DNA of 35,872 nt from a marine gamma proteobacterium HTCC2089 (GTDB lineage Bacteria > Pseudomonadota > Gammaproteobacteria > Pseudomonadales > Azotimanducaceae): contig CAJJDH010000089.1 in the NCBI GenBank assembly GCA_905182905.1, positions 1 through 35,872 on the forward strand, in the 5' to 3' direction. Below, in pieces: positions 8,484-16,021 of the stretch (its first letter is position 1; every line of letters begins with the position of its first letter). The notes under the pieces are model-generated. The model saw nothing but the letters and a program-made list of their open reading frames with translations, searched no databases and was not told the DNA's origin. The translations under genes and the position numbers were made by a program.

Positions 8484-9152
8484 GTGAATTCAGTCGTCGA
8501 AATTAGTCAGAGAGCAAGAAGCGCAGAGCAAAAAGCACAGCGGCGACAAGGGCTACTGGACGCTGCTGAAACATACTTCCTTGAGGTTGGCTACGAGGCG
8601 TTTTCTATGGCTCAACTTGCCAAGAGAGCCGGGGTGGTGAAAGGTACACTTTATCTTTACTTCAAAACTAGGGAGGAGCTTTTTCTAACCCTATATGAGC
8701 AAAGCCTAATTCGATGGGGCGAAGTCTTCACCGGTTACTTATCCGGCTCCATGACGAGCAAGGTATATGCCAAGACACTCTATAGCACAGCCTTAGCCGA
8801 TGGTAGTTTCTTGCCTTTACTTATACGACTTGAACATGTCATCGAACACAATGTATCGATCCCCAGACTCATCATGTCGAAACGAGTGTTCATAGATCAG
8901 GTCGAGGCTATTGCACACCCCACTTCAACTTCCCTCAAGCTAAGTAAAGTGCAGGCAATAGAGGTGGTAAAACTAATGGGCGTTCTCCTTATTGGTGCAA
9001 CGCGAACCGATCAGGGGCCATCATTAGACAACGAAGAGCTGCCTGAGGATGTGCAAAACCTTATAGCCAGTTTTTCGTCAGAGCCGCTCTTTGTTAAGAA
9101 TGCCGTTCGCTTGATAGAAGGCATACGTGCAGAAACAACACCTGACATTTAG
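8484..9152 (+). CDS. TetR/AcrR-family transcriptional regulator
   Basis: A 222-residue one-component regulator. The N-terminal DNA-binding domain (~15-65) has the classic pattern: LLDAAETYFLEVGYEAFSMA, then the helix-turn-helix LAKRAGVVKGTLYLYFKTRE, and F.TLYEQSL leading into the ligand domain. The C-terminal ligand-binding half is variable, so the inducer cannot be predicted. GGAGG at 8474-8478 sits five bases before the GTG at 8484, which I take as the start; a TTG at 8472 overlaps that site. The repeat pair just upstream is a likely operator. The next gene, 59 bases downstream on the same strand, encodes an aldehyde dehydrogenase, so the regulator probably controls itself and aldehyde oxidation, perhaps sensing an aldehyde or alcohol. 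Confidence 0.9.
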   Translation: MNSVVEISQRARSAEQKAQRRQGLLDAAETYFLEVGYEAFSMAQLAKRAGVVKGTLYLYFKTREELFLTLYEQSLIRWGEVFTGYLSGSMTSKVYAKTLYSTALADGSFLPLLIRLEHVIEHNVSIPRLIMSKRVFIDQVEAIAHPTSTSLKLSKVQAIEVVKLMGVLLIGATRTDQGPSLDNEELPEDVQNLIASFSSEPLFVKNAVRLIEGIRAETTPDI

Positions 9153-9211
9153 TCAAATAATTAGACGAATCACTAAATCGAGATAATACCAAACATCTTA
9201 GGAGAGGAACT

Positions 9212-10672
9212 ATGAGCATAGCAGAACACAATAACGTCACAGAATTAAGCATCCAAAACTTGAGCGCATTAGTCGAACTGCAAAGAAGCAGTTTTCGTGC
9301 CGAAGGTGAGGTCACCTACGCCACGCGGATTGACCGACTAAAGAGACTCAAAGCTCTGATCATTGAAAACAAGGCAGAGTTTGCAAAAACAACCAAGCGC
9401 GAATTCAACGGTGCAAGATCTTATGAATTCAGTTTGTTCTCAGAGTTCGCGTCAAAGGTAGAGGCAATCGACTATTCAATGAAACATCTAAAAGCGTGGA
9501 TGAAACCTGAAAAGAGAAAAACCAACAAACCAATGAACTTTCTGGGCGGGAAGGGTCAGGTCAGATGTTTTCCCAAAGGTGTGGTTGGGATCATTTCTCC
9601 ATGGAACCTCCCCTTTGGTCTAACGGTGGCGCCTCTGACCAGTGCGCTTGCAGCCGGTAACCGAGCATTACTGAAGCCATCAGAGTACGTGCCTGAAACA
9701 GCGGCGCTATTTGCTGAAGTAGTGCCTAAGTATTTCTCAGAAGATGAAGTCGCAGTTGTCACCGGTGGCGCAGATATCAGTCAAAAGTTTGCGGAGCTGC
9801 CGTTTGATCACCTTCTGTTTACTGGGTCCACTCGTGTTGGCGCACAAGTGATGCAATCAGCGGCAAAAAACCTCGTTCCCGTTACGCTAGAACTTGGCGG
9901 TAAGTCACCCGTCATTATCGGTCGCAGCGCAAAGCTTGATCTCGCCGGAACGCGCCTTGCCTTTGGTAAGCTATTAAATGGTGGTCAGCTATGCTTATCA
10001 CCAGACTATGTCCTCGTACCAAAAGAGTTGGAAGAGCCGCTCATTGCGCGGGTAATTGAAGAAGCACAAGCGATGTATCCGAACATCACCGAGAATACGG
10101 ATTACGCTGGTGTTTTTAACGAAAAACATTTTGCTAGGTTGCAGAATTACATTGATGACGCAGTTGCTAAGGGCGCTAAGCTTACGATCGTAGGCGCTGA
10201 TGGTGCTCGCGCCTCGAAAGACAATCGTCGTATGCCATTACACATTCTTCAGAACGTGAATGAAGACATGCAGGTCATGCACGAGGAGATTTTTGGTCCT
10301 ATTCTCCCGATCATGGCCTATGCAGACATTACTGAAGTTCCAGATAAGGTTGAACCCCGTCGTAATCCACTCGCCATGTACTACTTCGGCAAAGACAATG
10401 GTGAGCAGGAGTACTTACTAAATCACGTACAAAGTGGTGGCATTTGTATAAATGATATTACGCTTCACTACGTCCAAGAGGATCTGCCGTTTGGTGGTAT
10501 TGGCGCCTCTGGCATGGGTGCCTATCACGGTCCAGAGGGGTTTAGAAACATGAGTCACCCGCGTGCGATTTACTCCCAAACCATGATTGATGTGTTGCCC
10601 ATTGTTGGCGCACGACCACCTTTTGGCGAAAAGTTCCGAAAGAACATAAGCAAAATTTTGGGTTCAATTTGA
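9212..10672 (+). CDS. Aldehyde dehydrogenase, coniferyl-aldehyde dehydrogenase type
   Basis: An NAD(P)+-dependent cytosolic enzyme oxidising aldehydes to carboxylic acids. Of its 486 residues, the key ones are N132 (WNLPFG, oxyanion hole), K155 and E158 (KPSE, cofactor binding), the Rossmann motif FTGSTRVG (~203-210), the general base E227 (LELGGKSP) and the nucleophile C261 in GGQLCLSPDYVLVP. The wording around the cysteine (C-x-x-PDYVLVP) and the C-terminal PFGGIGASGMGAYHGPEGF are typical of the coniferyl-aldehyde dehydrogenase group, but that group also includes enzymes for fatty and other aromatic aldehydes, so the substrate is open. AGGAG precedes the ATG. It follows the TetR gene on the same strand and may share its transcript; the P450 upstream could supply alcohol or aldehyde precursors, which is inference only. 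Confidence 0.9.
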   Translation: MSIAEHNNVTELSIQNLSALVELQRSSFRAEGEVTYATRIDRLKRLKALIIENKAEFAKTTKREFNGARSYEFSLFSEFASKVEAIDYSMKHLKAWMKPEKRKTNKPMNFLGGKGQVRCFPKGVVGIISPWNLPFGLTVAPLTSALAAGNRALLKPSEYVPETAALFAEVVPKYFSEDEVAVVTGGADISQKFAELPFDHLLFTGSTRVGAQVMQSAAKNLVPVTLELGGKSPVIIGRSAKLDLAGTRLAFGKLLNGGQLCLSPDYVLVPKELEEPLIARVIEEAQAMYPNITENTDYAGVFNEKHFARLQNYIDDAVAKGAKLTIVGADGARASKDNRRMPLHILQNVNEDMQVMHEEIFGPILPIMAYADITEVPDKVEPRRNPLAMYYFGKDNGEQEYLLNHVQSGGICINDITLHYVQEDLPFGGIGASGMGAYHGPEGFRNMSHPRAIYSQTMIDVLPIVGARPPFGEKFRKNISKILGSI

Positions 10673-10821
10673 TTTTGGTTAATAGCTGGAAGCCTTTTTG
10701 ATACGGCGAAACTTCGAGTGATTTTCAGGCAGTCAAGCATGTGGGGTTGCGCACACCCTTGAATGGGTTACATTAAAATTTATTCAGAAATGCCCTTTGC
10801 GCAAAAATTGAGATTCACTCT

Positions 10822-12048
10822 ATGGTTGTCGAAAGAGATCATCACGGCTTCGATGCCCCAGCACCTTTGGGTCACCCCGGTAGAGCCGGCCTGCCGGAAG
10901 GGCATTCAACGGGGCCAGAAATTGGCCAACGATTGCCTGACTTCACCTTGCCAAGTGCAGGGGGCACGATGGTTGATTATCACTCTGACAGAGCCGGTAG
11001 AAAATCCGTGGTGGTTTTCTACCGCTCAGCGGTTTGGTGACCCCCTTGTTGGACGCAGCTCGGCGAGCTTCGCGACGCACTAGCCAAATTTACCGAACAT
11101 GACATCTGTCTTTACGCCATATCCTACGACGATCAGGAAACGCTGGTGGAATTTGGCGAAAAACAAGGCATCCCATATCCATTGCTGTCTGATATTGATT
11201 CTAAGGTCATCAAACAATTCGGCATCCTCAACGAGCAGGTCACGAAAAACGACGCATTGCTGAGCGGAATTCCTTATCCAGGCGTATATGTTACCGATGA
11301 AGCAGGTACAGTGGTTGCTAAGTTCTTCCACGACTCATATAAAAAGCGTGACAGCCCTGAACTCTATATCGACGCAGCGATAGGCCGACTCAACCTAGAT
11401 GAAAACGCCCCTCAGGTAACCGGCAGCAACCAAGAAATTAACCTCACCGTCGCCGTACACGGGGGTAAAGGTACTGTAAGACAGGGAGTGGTCCGGCACT
11501 TAGTCGTACGTTTCGAAGTGCCGGATGGCTTGCATATCTATGGACCTAGGGTGCCAGATGGCATGATTGCCACGACAGTCACAATAGAAGGGCCTGAGGG
11601 CTTCGTAGTGATGTCGCCGGAGTTACCAGCGACAGAAAAGTTAACGCTGCCCGGTATTGCAGAATTAAACGTCTGGCATGGCAAGGTTGACCTTGTTTAT
11701 CCATTTTACGCTACGGGTGAACTGGCCAGCGAGTGTCGCCCCCTGGACCAATCTAGTATTGATATAAGGGTATCGGTGCGCTACCAAGCCTGCACGGACC
11801 AAGAATGTCTGCTACCAAGAACGGAAACGCTCACACTTTCTTTGGATTTAGATGTGATAGATATTCCGGCCATTGATATGCATAAAGGCCACGGACAGCG
11901 TGAAGGCAACTATGATGGCACCTATGCCCTCAAACGTCTTCTGGCGAGGAAAATCAAACAAAACCCTCTGGGTCTACCGATATTTTTGGGCAAAAACATT
12001 TGGTTACAAATGGGTGCTTTGCTAAGAAAACTATACGCAAGAAAATAG
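10822..12048 (+). CDS. Probable selenoprotein: redoxin (AhpC/TSA-like) domain with UxxC site fused to a DsbD-alpha-like domain
   Basis: A single frame of 408 codons interrupted only by TGA at 11038-11040 (codon 73). Residues before it (IGQRLPDFTLPSAGG, then VVVFYRSAVW) and after it (PPCWTQLGELRDAL, YAISYDDQ, GIPYPLLSDID) form a continuous peroxiredoxin/redoxin fold. Relatives read SADW-C-PFC-xxQL here, so the TGA occupies the first active-site cysteine and yields U73-P-P-C76. A hairpin follows at SECIS distance. Residues ~205-345 resemble the N-terminal domain of DsbD, with the paired cysteines C324 and C329 in YQACTDQECLLP. No signal peptide is visible, so a cytosolic thiol or peroxide reductase role is likely. 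A weak TGAGA precedes the ATG. The alternative is a nonsense-mutated pseudogene, but no other lesion exists across 1.2 kb. Requires selA, selB, selC and selD elsewhere. Confidence 0.85.
11038..11073 (+). promoter_or_regulatory. Candidate bacterial SECIS element after the in-frame TGA
   Basis: The TGA is followed by a hairpin with stem AGCTC (11057-11061) and GAGCT (11065-11069), loop GGC (11062-11064), and two more pairs beyond a C/T mismatch (GC 54-55 region against CG 71-72). The loop begins 22 bases after the TGA and opens with GG, both as expected of bacterial SECIS hairpins bound by SelB. A competing smaller stem, GCGA-GCT-TCGC (11063-11073), is possible, so the exact fold is uncertain. 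Confidence 0.6.
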
Positions 12049-12295
12049 CAAAGAAGTCAGAAGAGAAGGCAGAAAAGAAGCCAGAGAAGTACAGAAGTTT
12101 GTCATCCATATTATTCAAGATCGCGAACCTGGTGGGACTGTTGCTGTTATGTGTAACCAGAATCTGTCTACTTATGGTAATCGTGGGAAAGCCATATGTC
12201 GAAGCAGGAAGAGGAGGAGCCGAGGGCTTAGAGCATTGAACTAATATCGTGGGCCGAGGTAGGCAGGGGTGTACGGAGGCCTATTCCGCGCATAT

Positions 12296-12323
12296 AAAAA
12301 AGGGGCCTAAAGGCCCTGTTTTT
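12296..12323 (-). terminator. Rho-independent terminator, probably of tRNA-Ser, possibly bidirectional
   Basis: Stem GGGCC (12303-12307) pairs with GGCCC (12312-12316) around a four-base loop. Read on the minus strand, the hairpin is followed by six T, directly downstream of the tRNA. Read on the plus strand it is followed by TGTTTTT, so it could also end transcription from the selenoprotein side. Confidence 0.8.
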
Positions 12324-12336
12324 ATATGTAGTTGTG

Positions 12337-12427
12337 TGGCGGAGAGAGAGGGATTCGAACCCTCGATAGGGGATTAACCTATACTCCCTTAGCAGGGGAG
12401 CGCCTTCAGCCACTCGGCCACCTCTCC
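12337..12427 (-). tRNA. tRNA-Ser (anticodon GCU)
   Basis: Ninety-one bases including an encoded CCA end, the length expected of a class II tRNA with a long variable arm. The acceptor stem GGAGAGG pairs with TCTCTCC (one G-T), the discriminator base is G as in serine tRNAs, and the T-arm has GGTTCGAATCC. The anticodon loop is CT-GCT-AA, anticodon at 12393-12391, reading AGC and AGU codons. The long extra arm follows the anticodon stem. A terminator lies just downstream. Confidence 0.97.
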
Positions 12428-12486
12428 GGTGCGCGCATTGTAACTCAAACCTATGGGTACTTGTCGATCAGCAGAAGCAATTATTC

Positions 12487-13527
12487 TTATACTTCTTCAA
12501 AGTCTTTTAGGTTTTCGTCTAATTCGTTGCTTGCAACGAGATCATATTTGCGTAAATAACCCCTTAACTGGTGATAGGTCAGCTGTAGAAGTTTGGCTGC
12601 CTGCCGCTGATTGTGTTTGGCTTTGCTTAAAGCAGCATTGATGAGTTCAACTTCCCGATCCTTTAAATGTTGTTTTAGATCTATGGGGAATTGTGAGGAT
12701 GGTACAGCCAATGGCTGCATAGGGTTCTTCGAAGAGGAAAGTGCTCGGGGGCGAAAGGGCGAGTCAAATGGATCAAAGATAATGTCCGCAATCTGCTCTT
12801 CGGGTTCAGCTCTGTAGACCGCTCGTTCCACAATATTTTTCAATTCCCTAGCGTTCCCTGGCCAAGCGTAGTCTTGTAGCTGGACTTGAGCGGTTGTACT
12901 GAACCCTGGGAAATAATCACGATCAAGTTCTTTTGCCATATTAAGGCCAAAGTATTCTGCAAGTATCATTATATCGCTGGCTCTTTCTCGTAGAGGCGGT
13001 AACGTGATCACGTCGAAGGCTAGTCGATCCAACAAGTCAGCGCGAAATTTACCCTGTTGGGCGAGCATAGGTAGATCTTCGTTTGTCGCAGCGACCAACC
13101 TAACATCACAGGAGATGGTTTTGTTCCCACCAACTCTCTCGAATTCTCCGTACTCTATGACTCGAAGAATTTTCTCCTGTGTTGCCAATGAAGTATTAGC
13201 CAGTTCATCGAGAAAGAGTGTGCCGTTATGCGCGCGTTCAAAACGCCCATGATGGACTTTGGTTGCACCGGTAAATGCTCCAGGTTCATGACCAAAGAGT
13301 TCGTTTTCCAGCAGTGAATCAGCTATACCGGCACAGTTGAGCTTAATGAATTCTTGGCCCCATCGTGGAGACAAATAGTGTACTCGAGAGGCTATACCTT
13401 CCTTACCGGTACCGCGCTCGCCGACGATAAGTACAGGTTTATTTAAACTCGCAGCTCGTGAAACTTCCTCAAGCACTTGTAAGAATACTGGGGTCTCGCC
13501 CAGCAATCGATCCGGTTCATTGCGCAT
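12487..13527 (-). CDS. pspF: Phage shock protein operon activator PspF (sigma-54 enhancer-binding protein)
   Basis: An AAA+ ATPase that remodels sigma-54 RNA polymerase at psp promoters and is held in check by PspA. The 346 residues have no receiver domain, as is usual for PspF. Seen in order: Walker A GERGTGKE (36-43), the sigma-54 contact loop GAFTGA (83-88), Walker B FLDELA (105-110), the sensor and arginine region near RLAFDVITLPPLRER, the WPGNARELKN motif, and a C-terminal Fis-type helix-turn-helix NQRQAAKLLQLTYHQLRGYL. It is divergent from pspA with 329 bases between them, the arrangement known from enterobacteria. The context and domain plan make the assignment firm. Confidence 0.95.
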   Translation of the reverse strand: MRNEPDRLLGETPVFLQVLEEVSRAASLNKPVLIVGERGTGKEGIASRVHYLSPRWGQEFIKLNCAGIADSLLENELFGHEPGAFTGATKVHHGRFERAHNGTLFLDELANTSLATQEKILRVIEYGEFERVGGNKTISCDVRLVAATNEDLPMLAQQGKFRADLLDRLAFDVITLPPLRERASDIMILAEYFGLNMAKELDRDYFPGFSTTAQVQLQDYAWPGNARELKNIVERAVYRAEPEEQIADIIFDPFDSPFRPRALSSSKNPMQPLAVPSSQFPIDLKQHLKDREVELINAALSKAKHNQRQAAKLLQLTYHQLRGYLRKYDLVASNELDENLKDFEEV

Positions 13528-13856
13528 AAAATTGACTAATAGTTAGTTAACTTGGCCATACATACATCTACCATAACCTATGTACTTTAAAAAGTTTATA
13601 GATTTCATGGGGTTAGCAACTTTCAATTGTTGGCACGAATTCTGTAGATAGATATCCGACTAAGGATGTATGTGCTCTTAATCAAGACCGGCGGTTGTAA
13701 CTCACTGCAATTGCCGTCGACATAGCAAATCACGCAGCCGAAGTTATAGAAAGATTGCGAATGAGTTTTACAACGGTTCGTAGTCATTTGTTAAGTCAGG
13801 CGTAAGGATTTAGCGCCTAAAAACAGTTGTACTAAAGGTACTGGAGGCGAATAGCG
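13528..13856. other. Divergent pspF/pspA regulatory region
   Basis: It carries the sigma-54-like promoter described separately and a hairpin in the pspA leader (AGGCGTAA against TTAGCGCCT with one bulged G, about 13799-13819). PspF upstream activating sites and an IHF site are expected here from the enterobacterial model, but I cannot point to them with confidence. Confidence 0.5.
13631..13646 (+). promoter_or_regulatory. Candidate sigma-54 promoter of pspABC
   Basis: TGGCACGAATTCTGTA matches the -24/-12 consensus TGGCACG-N4-TTGCA with a perfect -24 block, correct spacing and a -12 block that differs at two positions (CTGTA). Predicted transcription would start about 12 bases downstream, leaving a leader of roughly 200 bases before pspA, longer than in enterobacteria. 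Confidence 0.6.
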
Positions 13857-14654
13857 ATGAGTATTTTTTCTCGAATGACGGATATTGTGAATTCCAATAT
13901 AAATGCAATTTTGGACAAAGCTGAGGACCCTGAAAAAATGGTACGCCTTATTGTTCAGGAAATGGAGGAGGCGCTTGTTGAGGTTCGTAGTACGTCCGCG
14001 CGAATTATAGCTGATCGCAAGGAGCTGCTGCGGCGACTTGATTGGCAACGGGCCGGTGCGGACGAATGGGAACGTAAAGCTGAAGTCGCGGTCAGAAATG
14101 GCCGGGATGATTTGGCTAAGGGTGCTTTGCTTGAAAGCAGTCGTGGGCGCGCGCTAGCCGAATCATTGGCTAACGAGGTGGGCCTGCTTGATGAAACCTT
14201 GCAAAGGCTCGATGGCGACATTGGTACGCTGCAAGAGAAGATTGTCGATGCAAAGGCAAGGCAAAACGCGATCTTATTGCGCGGTCAGGCCGCTCAATCT
14301 CGGCTGGGTCTGCGCAAAAAGCTACACGAAAGCGGGGTTGATGATGCTCTCCAACAGTTCGAACTTTATGAGCGCAAAATGGATGATCTTGAGGGTTTGG
14401 TTGAAGCCTATGACCTTGGTCAAAAGTCTCTTTCAGACGAGATTAGTGCCTTAGAAACTGATGATGATGTCGAAGGCCTACTTATTGACCTGAAAACTCG
14501 ATTATCTGGAACTTCGCCAGGCGGCAAGGCTAATACTGAAAAAGTTAGGGTTCCGAATGCGCTAAGTGACAAGACCGTAAAATCAGAGCGCCCAGAAGAT
14601 ACCGCCAGCGCCGCTAATGGCGGGAAGGAAACTTCAAGTAGCGATAAACAATAG
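13857..14654 (+). CDS. pspA: Phage shock protein A (PspA/IM30 family)
   Basis: A peripheral inner-membrane protein of the ESCRT-III superfamily that stabilises damaged membranes and inhibits PspF under normal conditions. The 265 residues show the family opening (IFSRMTDIVNSNINAILDKAEDPEKMVRLIVQEME in effect, the amphipathic first helix plus the EDPEKM motif) and then almost continuous coiled coil to about residue 220. A low-complexity tail rich in Ser, Lys, Glu and Ala makes it some 40 residues longer than the E. coli protein. GGAGG lies upstream of the ATG. It is the first gene of pspABC, 15 bases before pspB, and faces away from pspF. Confidence 0.96.
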   Translation: MSIFSRMTDIVNSNINAILDKAEDPEKMVRLIVQEMEEALVEVRSTSARIIADRKELLRRLDWQRAGADEWERKAEVAVRNGRDDLAKGALLESSRGRALAESLANEVGLLDETLQRLDGDIGTLQEKIVDAKARQNAILLRGQAAQSRLGLRKKLHESGVDDALQQFELYERKMDDLEGLVEAYDLGQKSLSDEISALETDDDVEGLLIDLKTRLSGTSPGGKANTEKVRVPNALSDKTVKSERPEDTASAANGGKETSSSDKQ

Positions 14655-14669
14655 TCACAGGAGTAGTTT

Positions 14670-14909
14670 ATGGAAGGCGTAGTTATCGCGTTTATGGTCC
14701 CGACCATACTGTTTGTGCTGGTTGTATTGCCAATTTGGGTGACCATGCATTATCGAGGTAAAGAGAAACGCATGAATTCACTCTCGGAGAGCGAACGTGA
14801 AGAATTGTTGCTACTCAATCAGCAGGCCGAGCGCATGCAGGAGCGAATTGACTCTCTTGAGGCAATATTAGACGAGCAAACTCCAGACTGGCGGCGCGGT
14901 GAGATTTAG
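14670..14909 (+). CDS. pspB: Phage shock protein B
   Basis: A 79-residue inner-membrane protein that, with PspC, relays the stress signal to PspA. One N-terminal membrane helix (~5-24) is followed by a basic turn (HYRGKEKR) and an amphipathic, leucine-zipper-like segment (LLLLNQQAERMQERIDSLEAIL), then the conserved ending with DWR. Size and layout match the family exactly. AGGAG precedes the ATG. It is co-transcribed with pspA (15-base gap). Confidence 0.93.
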   Translation: MEGVVIAFMVPTILFVLVVLPIWVTMHYRGKEKRMNSLSESEREELLLLNQQAERMQERIDSLEAILDEQTPDWRRGEI

Positions 14910-15013
14910 GCGTTCTCTTATGCATTTCTTTTTTTGTTCTAGGTCTTTGCAGGCCTAAACAAAGCGTTGGGTTAAATGCGTAACGGTGATTGGGTAATTT
15001 AGATGAGGTTGAG

Positions 15014-15979
15014 ATGACGGTCAAAGAAGATACGAGTCAGCACAGCACTCGAAGGGGGGCTCGAGATGAAAGTAGTGTCAGCGCCGAGGGAAAAGAATTG
15101 TCTTTTAATGACGCGCTGAAAGAACTCGGCGAGAGTATGTCTGATCTGGCGAGCTCGCGTTCAACCGAAGCGCTGAATAGCGCTATTCCGCTAATTAAGG
15201 AAGCGGCTGAGCGAATTCGAAGCGAGGCTCAGAGCAAAACCGAACAGAGTGATCAGGTCGAGTCTGAAAGCACAGATCGCGGCGCCAACGATAATGCCGC
15301 ATTTGCAAAAATGTACGAAGACGATGTTTCTGAACTATATTTGGATGATAACTACCGCATCGCTGGGGTGTGTGCAGCGCTTGCTCGATACTTTGCCATG
15401 GATACCTTTACGGTCAGAATGCTTGCCTTGACGGGTCTCATTTTCGTTCCTCAAGTGGTATTTCCTGCTTATTGGTTGTGTTATTTCATGTTGGATGAGA
15501 AGAGTGATCTCGCTGACAGCCATTCAAATTCTAGAACTCGCCGACAAAAACGTAGACAACGTAGGCGAGAGCGTCGAGCAATGCGCAGAGCAAATCGAGC
15601 GGCTAAACTGAGTGCGCGTGCCAGCTACGGTTGGAGTCGGGAGCAGATTAGGGAAATGCGTCGAGGCAGATACATACATCCTGCTAAATGGCTTAAGTGG
15701 CAGTCCTATCAGAATGAAAGAGTCATGGATAATGAAGAGAATGTGTCGAGAAATACCCAAGGCAACCCAGAGTCGCCTATCACTCAAAGCGCAGCGAACT
15801 ATTCGCGCAAAGACACAGGCAAGAGTAATGCGAAGGCAGATTTAGTCGCCCCAGCAGTGATTTTGCGCAAAGCAAAGTTTAAAAACCAGGAGCTAGAAAA
15901 ACGTCTGCGCAAACTTGAATCTTTCGTTACCTCCAAGCAGTTCTATTTGCATAAGGAGCTCCATATAATTGATAAATAA
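15014..15979 (+). CDS. pspC: Phage shock protein C, enlarged form
   Basis: The sensing partner of PspB. The conserved PspC domain lies at about 105-163: LYLDDNYRIAGVCAALARYF, a membrane helix, and YWLCYFMLDEK. The C-terminus LEKRLRKLESFVTSKQF is the ending usual for gammaproteobacterial PspC. At 321 residues it is well over twice the length of E. coli PspC (about 119): roughly 100 charged residues precede the domain, an arginine-rich block (RRQKRRQRRRERRAMRR) follows it, and a polar linker leads to the tail. GAGG five bases before the ATG at 15014 sets the start; a TTG at 14990 would add eight residues. It lies 104 bases after pspB. Confidence 0.88.
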   Translation: MTVKEDTSQHSTRRGARDESSVSAEGKELSFNDALKELGESMSDLASSRSTEALNSAIPLIKEAAERIRSEAQSKTEQSDQVESESTDRGANDNAAFAKMYEDDVSELYLDDNYRIAGVCAALARYFAMDTFTVRMLALTGLIFVPQVVFPAYWLCYFMLDEKSDLADSHSNSRTRRQKRRQRRRERRAMRRANRAAKLSARASYGWSREQIREMRRGRYIHPAKWLKWQSYQNERVMDNEENVSRNTQGNPESPITQSAANYSRKDTGKSNAKADLVAPAVILRKAKFKNQELEKRLRKLESFVTSKQFYLHKELHIIDK

Positions 15980-16021
15980 CATAATTATCATTAGCTTATA
16001 GGGCTAAGTTCATATATTACA

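Noticed and set aside
11038..11040. Redoxin gene read as a pseudogene with a nonsense mutation
   Set aside because: The stop falls exactly on the active-site Cys position, no other lesion exists in 1.2 kb, and a SECIS-like hairpin follows. Kept only as the fallback reading.
10763..11083. Alternative frame of 106 codons over the first part of the redoxin gene
   Set aside because: It lies in another frame than the conserved redoxin motifs, its translation resembles no family and it has no ribosome binding site.
12000..12239. Small lysine-rich frame with a hydrophobic stretch overlapping the end of the selenoprotein
   Set aside because: TTG start without Shine-Dalgarno, low-complexity beginning, no recognisable family; probably chance, though a real small membrane protein cannot be fully excluded.
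12296..12427. tRNA-Ser as an integration site for a genomic island covering 8-12 kb
   Set aside because: No integrase and no repeat of the tRNA 3' end was found elsewhere in the window.
12332..12559. Open frames across the tRNA-Ser gene on both strands
   Set aside because: They are translations of the tRNA itself, a common false gene call.
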